Shown piece after piece: positions 6,515 to 12,706 of a stretch of DNA of 12,706 bases. The notes below the pieces were generated by a model. The model saw only the letters and a list, made by a program, of their open reading frames with translations, was not told the origin of the DNA and did no database searches. The position numbers were made by a program, and so were the translations under genes. Within the stretch, counting starts at the first letter, position 1, and the number at the start of each line of letters is the position of its first letter. Source of the DNA: Gammaproteobacteria bacterium (GTDB lineage: Bacteria; Pseudomonadota; Gammaproteobacteria; Pseudomonadales; UBA7434); contig JAJRPK010000299.1 of assembly GCA_024280785.1 (NCBI GenBank), positions 1 to 12,706 on the forward strand. Reading direction: 5' to 3'.

Positions 6515-9500
6515 ATGTCCTACGCCGAGCTGCACAGTATTAGCAACTTTACTTTTCTACGAGGAGCATCTCACCCCGCCGAACTAGTAGCCCAAGCAGC
6601 CCGGCTCGGCTATACCGCCATTGCTATCACCGACGAATGCTCGCTGGCTGGAGTTGTAAAAGCCCACGTCAAAGTTAAAGCCATGCATCAAACCGGTTGC
6701 CCTATCAAGCTGATTATCGGCAGCGAATTCAGCTTGCCCGATAAATCAAAGTTTGTTGCGCTAGTTCCCGACAAACTCGCCTACGAAGAGCTCTCGGCTT
6801 TTATCTCCCTGTGTCGAATCCGCAGTGCAAAAGGGAAATATCAGTTGGTACTACACGATTTAGAAATTCACTTACGCCACTGTTTTATCATTTTTTTTCC
6901 TCACTCGCAGGCCAGCCTACAACAAGAAAAAAATAACCTGCAAACCTTTGGCAACCACCCGCATGTATGGATAGGTGTCGAACGACTGTGCAATGGATAC
7001 GACGAATCTATTTATCAGCATGCATACCGCATTGCTACGCTGATGAACAAATCAATGGTCGCATGTGGCAATGTCCATATGCACTGTCGGCAAAGAAAAC
7101 CCTTACAAGATACCTTAACCGCTATTAGAAAAAACACCTCCGTACAACTGCTAGGGAAAGCCTTATACAGCAACAGCGAACACTATTTAAGACCGATTAA
7201 AAGGTTACGCAAGCTTTACCCGGAATCTCTATTAAAAGAGACTGTCGCTATCGCTAAACAGTGCCATTTTTCTTTAGAGCAGTTACGTTACCAGTACCCC
7301 AAAGAACTCACTCCGCCCCATTTATCGGCTTCGCAGTACCTACGGCAACTCGTGGAATTTGGAGTAGTACAACGCTGGGCTAAAGGCATATCGCCATCGA
7401 TTCGAAATCAAATAGAAAAAGAACTTCAAATTATTGGTGAATTACAGTACGAATATTTTTTTCTAACGGTCCATGACTTAGTGAGTTTTGCTAAAGGCCA
7501 AAATATTCTTTGTCAGGGCCGAGGATCTGCCGCCAACTCCGTTGTTTGTTATTGTTTATTTATTACCGAGGTCGACCCTGCTCGTGCCGAGCTGTTATTT
7601 GAACGGTTTATTGCCAAAGAACGCAAAGATCCTCCCGATATTGATGTCGACTTTGAACACCAACGCCGCGAAGAAGTTATTCAATACATCTATAAAAAAT
7701 ATAGCCGTGAGCGCGCAGCACTGGCAGCTACCGTGATCACTTATCGAACCCGCAGTGCCATTCGCGATGTTGGCAAGGCACTGGGGTTTAACCCGCAATT
7801 TACCGAACAATTAGCCCAATCTTTGGGCTGGTGGCAGCAACATAAAGAGCTCAGGCAGCGATTAGCCGAAGTGGGAGAAGAGATCAGCGAAACCGTACTC
7901 GACCAAAGTGAGATCAGTCAGACCCAGGGGAAAACCGATAGGCTAACACCTATTGCTGAACTGTTTTTGCAACTGATCGATGAAATTATCGGTTTTCCTC
8001 GCCATCTGTCTCAACATGTCGGAGGGTTTATTATCAGTGATGGCCCACTGAGCCGCCTGGTGCCTATAGAAAATGCCAACATGCCGGGCCGTACGGTTAT
8101 CCAGTGGGACAAAGAAGACATAGAAGCACTAGGGCTATTAAAAGTCGACGTTCTTGCGCTGGGGATGCTCAGCGCCATTAGAAAAACGTTTGACTTGGCC
8201 AACCTTTATTTAGATCAACCGCTATCATTATCAGACATCCCCGATAATGATAGCGCCACCTACGACATGCTATGCAATGGTGACAGCATCGGAGTTTTCC
8301 AAGTGGAATCTCGCGCCCAGATATCTATGCTTCCTCGATTAAGGCCCCGTACTTTTTATGATTTGGTCATTCAAGTCGCTATTGTTCGCCCCGGCCCTAT
8401 CCAAGGTAATATGGTTCATCCTTATCTACGCCGCCGAGAAGGCAGTGAGCCCGTAAGTTACGCTAACCAAGCCATAAAAAATATATTATCGCGTACTTTA
8501 GGTGTCCCTATATTTCAAGAGCAAGTCCTTAAACTGGCGATGATAGCTGCGGGCTTTAGTGGCGGCGAAGCCGACCAATTACGGCGAGCCATGGCCAGCT
8601 GGGGAAAAAATGGCGATTTATTACAATTCAAAGGCAAGTTTATCAACGGCATGTTGGCACGCAACTACGAACGAGACTTTGCCGAGCGCGTGTTCAATCA
8701 AATGAAAGGCTTTGGCAGCTATGGATTTCCGGAATCTCATGCCGCCAGTTTTGCCTTATTAGTTTACGTTTCTTCGTGGCTAAAGCGTCACCATACCACG
8801 GCTTTTTACGCGGCATTAATCAACAGCCAGCCGATGGGGTTTTATTCTCCCTCGCAGTTAGTCCAAGATGCCAAACGCCACGGAATTGACGTTAGACCCA
8901 TTGATGTTCAGCAAAGTCAATGGGACTGTCATCTAGAACAAAGACCATCTGGCAACAGCTCTACTAACGATTATACTCATGATGCCACCAACGACAATAA
9001 GAAAGAAAACATCACTCCAGTAAAAAGCACATCGCAACCGACCCGACGATGGGCTCTAAGGCTAGGGTTTAAATTACTTAAAGGATTTCGCCAGGACACC
9101 GCTATTCGCATTGTTAACGCCAGAAATGAGCATGCCTTTATCGACCTAAAAGACCTCATTCGTCGCGCCAAATTAAACGACCCCGATCGTACTGCGTTGA
9201 TTCAAGCCGACGCCGTATCCATGTTGTCAGGTAATCGACACCAGAGCCATTGGCAAAATCTAGCAGTTGATTGGGACAGAATCCCGTTAACTAGCTTTCG
9301 ATCACCCGCTCCTATTACACAAGAGTATATTAAGGATGAGCCTCCCCCAGAATATACCGATAGAAAGCATACCCCTGCTCAGTCATTATTAAACGATGAT
9401 ATCTTTCTAGCTCCACCTACCGAGGCACAAGATATCCGTGCCGATTACAGTCATACTGGCTTATCACTGCGCCGCCATCCGCTACAGATCCTACGAAACA

Positions 9501-9838
9501 GCGCCCCTTTTTATCGATGTAAACGCGCCAAAGATTTACTGCATCTTAATCACGGTCGCTTTGTTCAAGTCGCTGGAATAGTAACGGGTAGACAACGTCC
9601 CGGTACGGCATCAGGTGTTATATTTTTAACGCTTGAAGATGAGAGTGGAAACGTTAACGTCATTGTTTGGAAGGACTTGCAAGAAAAATTTCAACAGCCT
9701 TTACTAAAAAGTAAGCTTTTGTTAGTAAAGGGTATTATGGAGAGAAAAAATTCTGTTATTCATGTTATTGCTGGGCAGTTAGTGGACTATAGTGACCGAC
9801 TTGATGGCTTTACACTTCCGTCAAGAGATTTTCATTGA
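6515..9838 (+). CDS. dnaE2: DnaE2 (ImuC) error-prone C-family DNA polymerase
   Basis: This is the polymerase of the SOS cassette and extends DNA past lesions with low fidelity. At 1107 residues it is somewhat longer than the usual length of a little over 1000. MSYAELHSISNFTFLRGASH is the classic DnaE2 opening, the start of a PHP domain (to about 270) with a partly degenerate metal site. The palm carries QGRGSAANS (334-342), PPDIDVDF (373-380) with catalytic D375 and D377, and LKVDVL (542-547) with the third aspartate D545. The polymerase is therefore predicted to be active. The DnaE2 signature ADYSHTGLSLRRHP lies near 976-989, and an OB fold (FVQVAGIVTGRQRPG) from about 1014. An Asn/Asp/Lys-rich insertion of roughly 30 residues (about 812-843) is unusual. 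Only a weak ribosome binding site precedes the ATG, after a repeat-rich 122-base gap. Confidence 0.97.
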   Translation: MSYAELHSISNFTFLRGASHPAELVAQAARLGYTAIAITDECSLAGVVKAHVKVKAMHQTGCPIKLIIGSEFSLPDKSKFVALVPDKLAYEELSAFISLCRIRSAKGKYQLVLHDLEIHLRHCFIIFFPHSQASLQQEKNNLQTFGNHPHVWIGVERLCNGYDESIYQHAYRIATLMNKSMVACGNVHMHCRQRKPLQDTLTAIRKNTSVQLLGKALYSNSEHYLRPIKRLRKLYPESLLKETVAIAKQCHFSLEQLRYQYPKELTPPHLSASQYLRQLVEFGVVQRWAKGISPSIRNQIEKELQIIGELQYEYFFLTVHDLVSFAKGQNILCQGRGSAANSVVCYCLFITEVDPARAELLFERFIAKERKDPPDIDVDFEHQRREEVIQYIYKKYSRERAALAATVITYRTRSAIRDVGKALGFNPQFTEQLAQSLGWWQQHKELRQRLAEVGEEISETVLDQSEISQTQGKTDRLTPIAELFLQLIDEIIGFPRHLSQHVGGFIISDGPLSRLVPIENANMPGRTVIQWDKEDIEALGLLKVDVLALGMLSAIRKTFDLANLYLDQPLSLSDIPDNDSATYDMLCNGDSIGVFQVESRAQISMLPRLRPRTFYDLVIQVAIVRPGPIQGNMVHPYLRRREGSEPVSYANQAIKNILSRTLGVPIFQEQVLKLAMIAAGFSGGEADQLRRAMASWGKNGDLLQFKGKFINGMLARNYERDFAERVFNQMKGFGSYGFPESHAASFALLVYVSSWLKRHHTTAFYAALINSQPMGFYSPSQLVQDAKRHGIDVRPIDVQQSQWDCHLEQRPSGNSSTNDYTHDATNDNKKENITPVKSTSQPTRRWALRLGFKLLKGFRQDTAIRIVNARNEHAFIDLKDLIRRAKLNDPDRTALIQADAVSMLSGNRHQSHWQNLAVDWDRIPLTSFRSPAPITQEYIKDEPPPEYTDRKHTPAQSLLNDDIFLAPPTEAQDIRADYSHTGLSLRRHPLQILRNSAPFYRCKRAKDLLHLNHGRFVQVAGIVTGRQRPGTASGVIFLTLEDESGNVNVIVWKDLQEKFQQPLLKSKLLLVKGIMERKNSVIHVIAGQLVDYSDRLDGFTLPSRDFH

Positions 9839-9857
9839 GCTAGCAATAGATTATCAC

Positions 9858-9922
9858 CCATCCATCCATCCATTTATTTATTCATCTATTTATTTATTCA
9901 TCTATTTATTCATCTATTTATT
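9858..9922 (+). repeat. CATC/TTTA tetranucleotide array after dnaE2
   Basis: The array begins with about three CATC units, then TTTA units, then three copies of the 12-base unit TTTATTCATCTA (starting at 9877, 9893 and 9905, the first two separated by an extra TTTA). It starts about 20 bases after the dnaE2 stop and covers the last codon and the stop of the putative minus-strand small gene. A low-complexity slippage-prone tract is the simplest reading. Confidence 0.85.
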
Positions 9923-10111
9923 ACTGTACTTACAATACCGGCGGTTAATCCACCAAAAACCGCCGGTTGCAACCAACACTCTACGGTTAGACTTACGACG
10001 ACAATCCATTGCCGGGATTTTAGAGGGTACATTCATTTTACGTCGGTCTGAAATCAATCGAGGGTCAGAAAAAATATCGTGATCGATGAAAACTTTTTTG
10101 TTTTTTATCAA
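9914..10111 (-). CDS. Possible small Arg-rich protein with DRR motifs (unrecognised)
   Basis: I do not recognise this family. On the minus strand, TTG at 10111 opens 65 codons, preceded by a perfect GGAGGT (10124-10129), 12 bases upstream. The same frame is open back to another TTG at 10258 (114 residues), but the earlier part has no ribosome binding site. The peptide begins MIKNKKVFIDHDIFSDPRL and then has SDRRKMNVP, MDCRRKSNRR and GGFWWINRRY. The spaced RR pairs, DPR and aromatic C-terminal patch look like a real small soluble protein rather than random translation. An ATG at 10119 lies 4 bases after the GGAGGT, but its frame stops after three codons. That leaves open a shifted start or a decayed gene. 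The alternative is a chance ORF antisense to non-coding DNA. Confidence 0.42.
   Translation of the reverse strand: MIKNKKVFIDHDIFSDPRLISDRRKMNVPSKIPAMDCRRKSNRRVLVATGGFWWINRRYCKYSNK
9937..9967. repeat. Perfect 10-bp inverted repeat (ACCGGCGGTT)
   Basis: ACCGGCGGTT (9937-9946) and AACCGCCGGT (9958-9967) are exact reverse complements around an 11-base loop, giving a GC-rich hairpin in an AT-rich setting about 100 bases after dnaE2. There is no T-run after either arm, so it is not a standard intrinsic terminator. It could still stop or stabilise the dnaE2 transcript. On the minus strand it falls in the codons for ATGGFWWINRR of the small putative gene. Confidence 0.75.
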
Positions 10112-10437
10112 TAACGCATGGCTACCTCCCTTACAATTATTTTTATTCAGCCGCTTCTCACCACCGTTTGTACTTAACCCCTCTTTTCTAACACTATTTT
10201 TGTTAAAATAAAAAATACCAAAACTATCCAATTGCAAATCCTTTGCACCTAATAACAAGATATTTATATCGGCCTAAATCGAACATTTCAGACCACTAAA
10301 CCCTTATGTAAAAAAGAGAGTATCCTGAATCAATAAGCACTGCTTGCTATTAATCGTTGAATTTTCAATTAATTGGTTGAAAATTCAATCAATCAATAGC
10401 ACTATCACCAAGCAACTGAAATGAAGGACAAAAGGTA
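10112..10437. other. Divergent gap between the small DRR ORF and the MarR gene
   Basis: These 326 bases contain the GGAGGT ribosome binding site of the minus-strand ORF (10124-10129), a T/A-rich middle, a short AAGCA-C-TGCTT palindrome (about 10335-10345) and the paired operator-like palindromes at 10357-10388. A five-codon frame, ATG 10421 to TAA 10438, overlaps the MarR start codon as TAATG. I see no other gene. Confidence 0.45.
10357..10388. promoter_or_regulatory. Two TTGAA-N2-TTCAA sites, likely MarR-family operators
   Basis: TTGAATTTTCAA (10357-10368) and TTGAAAATTCAA (10377-10388) are exact reverse complements of each other, and each is itself a TTGAA-N2-TTCAA palindrome. They start 20 bases apart, about two helical turns, so two dimers would sit on the same face of the DNA. 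TTGAAA (10377-10382) could also serve as a -35, with ACTATC (10401-10406) as a weak -10. Their position about 50 bases before the MarR-type gene suggests autoregulation, which is common in this family. Confidence 0.55.
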
Positions 10438-10950
10438 ATGCTACGCATGGAAGATTATAGAGAGCAACACAAAATAAAAAAAACCCATCAACACGAAACT
10501 AACAGCCATCAAGATCTAACGCAAACAGCGTTACTCCTAATAAAAACCGCCTCAACACTATCACATTGGTGCAAAGAGCACCATTTTAGACCCAATGACA
10601 TCGCTCCGATAGAAGCTATCATCATGACTTCCATCGGTGATCGCACCATGACGATTACCGAATTAGTCGAGGAGTCCATTGTCCCATCGTGTACTCTGAG
10701 CCGCGCCGTCAGCCGAATGGTAGAAAAGAATTTGTTACGCAAAGAATATACAGACGAAGATAAAAGAAAAGTTAGCATTTCTGCTACACCCGTAGGCCTT
10801 GCTCTTAGATCAGACGTTTTAGAATGTGTGGGGCATATGGGAAACGGCCTGCTCAGCCACTTGTCTAACAATGAAGTTAAGTCACTTAATGGGGTTTTAC
10901 GATCGATCTTGAAGAATACGGCGAAGACTTATCGAGGGTACAAGTATTAA
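10438..10950 (+). CDS. MarR-family transcriptional regulator
   Basis: This 170-residue protein has the winged-helix layout of MarR regulators. It has an N-terminal dimerisation helix (about 25-50), the helix-turn-helix within MTITELVEESIVPSCTL (71-87) and SRAVSRMVEKNLL (88-100), and the wing EYTDEDKRKVSISATPVG (103-120) with the D-x-R-pattern seen in this family. Long C-terminal helices follow. The first roughly 24 residues are polar and His/Gln/Lys-rich, an extension of no clear function. AAGGA (10423-10427) lies 10 bases before ATG 10438; ATG 10447 is a possible alternative start. No catabolic or efflux genes sit beside it on the same strand, so its target and ligand are unknown. The tandem palindromes upstream suggest it represses itself, and perhaps the divergent small ORF. 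Confidence 0.92.
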   Translation: MLRMEDYREQHKIKKTHQHETNSHQDLTQTALLLIKTASTLSHWCKEHHFRPNDIAPIEAIIMTSIGDRTMTITELVEESIVPSCTLSRAVSRMVEKNLLRKEYTDEDKRKVSISATPVGLALRSDVLECVGHMGNGLLSHLSNNEVKSLNGVLRSILKNTAKTYRGYKY

Positions 10951-11043
10951 TGAAAAACCAGCAGCCAAACAGGCGATTAAAAATCGTCTTGGAACAGATA
11001 GTCTAACGCCATCAAGCAGGTGGCGGCAGAGCCGCTCACTATA

Positions 11044-11072
11044 TTGACTTGTCAAGGCCGCCCATCTACACT
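11044..11072 (+). promoter_or_regulatory. Sigma-70-type promoter of the toxin-antitoxin operon
   Basis: TTGACT (11044-11049, five of six -35 matches) and TACACT (11067-11072, four of six -10 matches) are exactly 17 bases apart. Transcription would start near 11079, inside the palindrome that follows and about 30 bases before the antitoxin ATG. Confidence 0.55.
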
Positions 11073-11089
11073 GTACGGAAATGCCGTAC
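11073..11089. promoter_or_regulatory. Palindrome at the toxin-antitoxin start site, probable antitoxin operator
   Basis: GTACGG (11073-11078) and CCGTAC (11084-11089) are an exact inverted repeat around AAATG, directly after the -10. Operators of YefM-YoeB systems contain a TGTAC-type core, which is present here as TGTACGG. Binding by the antitoxin, or the antitoxin-toxin complex, would cover the start site and give the usual autorepression. Confidence 0.5.
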
Positions 11090-11108
11090 GATTAAATTTG
11101 GTGTAATT

Positions 11109-11381
11109 ATGGACAGTGTAAGTGTCAATAAGTTTAGAGATAACCTAAAAAGCTTTGTAGAACAGATAGTTGCAACCCACGTGCCTTTAAAAGTAACCAG
11201 GAGAGTAGGTGAGGATTTTATTGTAATAAGTGCCGAAGACTGGGAGCGAGAACAAGAAACTTTGTATGTTCTGCAAAACACTAGCCTAATCGCACAAATT
11301 GCAGACTCATTAGAGACTCATATAAAGAAGAGCGGGTATAAACCAAGCAAGGAGGAGCTGAGTGAGATCACTGATCTTTGA
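11109..11381 (+). CDS. yefM: YefM/Phd-family antitoxin
   Basis: This predicted 90-residue antitoxin starts with MDSVSVNKFRDNLKSF, the small DNA-binding N-terminal fold of the Phd/YefM family. PLKVTRRVGEDFIVISAEDWE (about 26-46) follows, then a charged C-terminal arm (about 60-90) that should wrap the toxin. ATG 11109 is preferred to the upstream in-frame TTG at 11049 because that codon lies within the -35 region, upstream of the likely transcription start. The ribosome binding site is weak, while the toxin's is strong. Its last 20 bases overlap the toxin gene, the normal antitoxin-first arrangement. It should neutralise the YoeB-like toxin and repress the operon through the palindrome upstream. 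Confidence 0.92.
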   Translation: MDSVSVNKFRDNLKSFVEQIVATHVPLKVTRRVGEDFIVISAEDWEREQETLYVLQNTSLIAQIADSLETHIKKSGYKPSKEELSEITDL

Positions 11382-11640
11382 GGGGAAAACTTGGGAAGCC
11401 TATGAACAGCTTAGAGAGCAGGATAAAAAATTACATAAAGCACTTTGCAGACAACTAAAAGAGATGATGCGTGGCGAGCCGTCTAAAGGAGCAGGAAAAC
11501 CTGAACAATTAAAACATAATCTATCTGGATTATGGTCTAGGCGGTTAAGCCTAAAAGACAGGCTAGTGTATAAGTTTGATGATGACTATATTTATATTTT
11601 TGCGATTGGAGGTCATTACGATCGGCACTCGGTCTTATAA
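11362..11640 (+). CDS. yoeB: YoeB/Txe-family toxin, ribosome-dependent mRNA endonuclease
   Basis: This 92-residue toxin belongs to the RelE superfamily and should cut mRNA in the ribosomal A site when the antitoxin is lost. GKPEQLKHNLSGLWSRRL (45-62), DRLVYKF and GGHY are the family hallmarks. By comparison with E. coli YoeB as I recall it, E48, R67, H85 and Y86 correspond to the catalytic E46, R65, H83 and Y84, so all key residues are kept. E. coli YoeB ends at that HY pair, but here six more residues (DRHSVL) follow, a small but notable extension next to the active site. The start is GTG 11362, fixed by the excellent ribosome binding site GGAGGAG (11351-11357) within the antitoxin gene. Confidence 0.96.
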   Translation: MRSLIFEGKTWEAYEQLREQDKKLHKALCRQLKEMMRGEPSKGAGKPEQLKHNLSGLWSRRLSLKDRLVYKFDDDYIYIFAIGGHYDRHSVL

Positions 11641-11789
11641 CGACTTAGCTGTAGTAGCTCAGACTTGAGCTGATTTTGGTGCATTTCTATTCCATGCTGT
11701 TTTCTCAACGCTGAAACTTCCTCAACAGTATTAGAGTAGATCTCTTTACCACAGGCTCCACCTAGCTGATTACAATTCATAGTCTTCAT
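11616..11789 (-). CDS. Small DUF1059-family protein, probably 3'-truncated
   Basis: This 57-residue ORF starts at ATG 11789, with AGGA (11797-11800) 7 bases upstream. It begins MKTMNCNQLGGACGKEIYSN and continues TVEEVSALRKQHGIEM. That is the characteristic DUF1059 opening, with the two conserved cysteines in NC-N6-C (C6 and C13). After about residue 36 the sequence stops resembling the family as I remember it (a GD-AHL-type helix would be expected). The tail HQNQLKSELLQLSRYKTECRS ends at a stop within the 3' end of the convergent toxin gene, which it overlaps by 25 bases. I infer that insertion of the toxin-antitoxin module replaced the original 3' end. The function of the family is not established. 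It lies 50 bases downstream of the LLM oxidoreductase on the same strand and may be co-transcribed with it. Confidence 0.8.
   Translation of the reverse strand: MKTMNCNQLGGACGKEIYSNTVEEVSALRKQHGIEMHQNQLKSELLQLSRYKTECRS
11656..11677 (+). terminator. Possible intrinsic terminator of the toxin-antitoxin operon
   Basis: AGCTCA (11656-11661) and TGAGCT (11666-11671) form a perfect 6-bp stem with a GACT loop. GATTTT follows, 16 bases after the toxin stop codon. The short stem and four-T tail make it weak, but its place right after the operon supports the call. On the other strand it lies in the divergent tail of the DUF1059 ORF. Confidence 0.4.
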
Positions 11790-11839
11790 TTAAATTTCCT
11801 GAACCTGTCCAATTTATTGTACTTAGCCGTAGGTTTACA

Positions 11840-12703
11840 TTAAGAATTGATAAAAGATTTAGAGAACGCTTCCATATACTTCTTCTTATCATTCAGGCTT
11901 GACTGCGGCCCAATGCCAAAAAGAAAGGGATAGGAGACGGTTGCCGTCACTCCGATTTCTTCTAGTACATCACATGTTTCTTTAGTCATTTCTTCCATGA
12001 GAGGCGCTATGATTTCGAAGCCCTCTACCGATAAGTTTTCATCCCGCCGGGCTTGCTTTATTTTGGGCACGATTGTTTTTAATTCTTCTACCGTATTACC
12101 TGGACCATACCAGCCGTTACACTGGCTTACGGCCCGCTTAATCGCAATAGCTGAGTGCCCTCCTCCCATCACAGGAATGGGCTTATCGGGAAAAGGACGG
12201 ATTTTTACCTCGGGGATAGAAAAATGCTCGCCCGCAAACGAAACAGATTTTCCACTCCACAATTGCTGCATGATAGTAAGCATCTCGTCCATGCGCTTTC
12301 CGCGACTGGAAAACTCGATTCCAAACTGATCAAATTCCTCCTTTAGCCAACCAGCACCCACGCCCAATAAAAAACGGTTCTGGCTTAACTTAGCCAATGT
12401 CGCCATATTCTTAGCGGCTTCTATCGGGTGACGTAAGGGTAGTACATAAATACCCGTCATCATTTTTAAAGTGGACGTTGCCGAGGCAATCGCGGCAAAA
12501 CTTATTAACGGGTCGGGAAACTCCATCTCCTCACTTTGAGGAGAAATTCCATCAGCAGAATAATAATAACGTGACTGTGTTTTCTTGGGGTAATAAATGT
12601 GTTCCGCTAAAATAAGGCCCTCAAAGCCAAGCTGCTCTGCATGCTTAGCTACATCTACAATATGTTCGGTTTCACACCAACTGATCACTTGCCAAAACTT
12701 CAT
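11840..12703 (-). CDS. LLM-class flavin-dependent oxidoreductase (luciferase-like)
   Basis: This 287-residue protein has the bacterial luciferase-like TIM-barrel fold, which uses FMN or F420 to oxidise or reduce an organic substrate. Seen in order are VAKHAEQLGFEGLILAEH (about 18-35), GIYVLPLRHPIEAAKNMATL (83-102), then RFLLGVGAGWLKEEFDQFG and SRGKRMDEML, and PVMGGGHSAIAIKRA. The run GVGAGW...EEF...G...RG-RMDE is typical of the F420-type LLM subfamily (TIGR03619-like, from memory). Cofactor choice cannot be settled from sequence. MKFWQVISWCE at ATG 12703 looks like a natural start, but the window ends three bases upstream, so a longer N terminus cannot be fully ruled out. It is followed by the DUF1059 gene on the same strand. 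Confidence 0.92.
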   Translation of the reverse strand: MKFWQVISWCETEHIVDVAKHAEQLGFEGLILAEHIYYPKKTQSRYYYSADGISPQSEEMEFPDPLISFAAIASATSTLKMMTGIYVLPLRHPIEAAKNMATLAKLSQNRFLLGVGAGWLKEEFDQFGIEFSSRGKRMDEMLTIMQQLWSGKSVSFAGEHFSIPEVKIRPFPDKPIPVMGGGHSAIAIKRAVSQCNGWYGPGNTVEELKTIVPKIKQARRDENLSVEGFEIIAPLMEEMTKETCDVLEEIGVTATVSYPFLFGIGPQSSLNDKKKYMEAFSKSFINS

Positions 12704-12706
12704 GAG

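Noticed and set aside
6405..6587. Separate small gene between imuB and dnaE2
   Set aside because: It needs a TTG start without a ribosome binding site, consists largely of repeats and overlaps the start of dnaE2. It is better explained as an open stretch in the repeat-rich gap.
9792..10082. Plus-strand ORF after dnaE2
   Set aside because: It overlaps the dnaE2 end, and its body is translation of the TTTA/CATC array (repeated IYLF-type residues). It looks like low-complexity noise.
10975..10995. Terminator after the MarR gene (GGCGATT-AAA-AATCGTC)
   Set aside because: The stem needs a G-T pair and has no T-run after it, so it was too weak to list as a terminator.
10990..11040. attC-like core GTCTAAC followed by GC-rich inverted repeats, suggesting an integron cassette for the toxin-antitoxin pair
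   Set aside because: I found no matching GTTRRRY partner at a suitable distance, no second attC after the toxin and no integrase.

Overview
The window looks like chromosomal DNA from a moderately AT-rich marine-type gammaproteobacterium, possibly Cellvibrionales/Spongiibacteraceae-like. The evidence is an E. coli-type LexA box (CTGT-N8-ACAG), an SrmB-type DEAD-box helicase with the characteristic basic tail, and an imuA-imuB-dnaE2 mutagenesis cassette. The genus is inference only.

Left part (1-3420). On the minus strand lie the N-terminal part of a membrane-anchored or secreted YtcJ-like amidohydrolase (cut by the window edge) and, upstream of it, an SrmB-like RNA helicase. A roughly 500-base AT-rich gap follows. 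On the plus strand there is then a stand-alone diguanylate cyclase with a CBS pair and a GGDEF domain whose A-site and I-site are both intact.

Centre (3421-9838). This is a complete SOS-inducible error-prone repair operon: a near-perfect LexA box, a long leader, imuA (RecA-like fold without a Walker A), imuB (catalytically dead Y-family polymerase) and dnaE2/imuC (C-family polymerase with all three palm aspartates). After DNA damage LexA should leave the box. ImuA and ImuB would then bring DnaE2 to the clamp for translesion synthesis. A striking feature is that the main non-coding gaps of this operon carry short perfect or near-perfect tandem repeats: 8 bp x3 and 7 bp x4 in the leader, 18 bp x3 between imuB and dnaE2, and a TTTA/CATC array after dnaE2.

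Right part (9839-12706) is a patchwork of small genes. It holds a possible Arg-rich 'DRR' small protein (minus, TTG start) and a MarR-family regulator preceded by two TTGAA-N2-TTCAA sites 20 bp apart, probably its own operators. Next comes a YefM-YoeB type II toxin-antitoxin pair with a recognisable promoter, operator-like palindrome and terminator-like hairpin. A small DUF1059 gene (minus) follows; its 3' end runs into the toxin gene and looks truncated. Last is an LLM-class flavin-dependent oxidoreductase (minus). The truncated DUF1059 gene suggests that the toxin-antitoxin module arrived by insertion.

I see no rRNA, tRNA, CRISPR array, transposase or integrase. No unmistakably new system is visible. 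The best leads are the repeat-studded SOS operon, the DRR small protein, the paired MarR operators and the toxin-antitoxin/DUF1059 junction.
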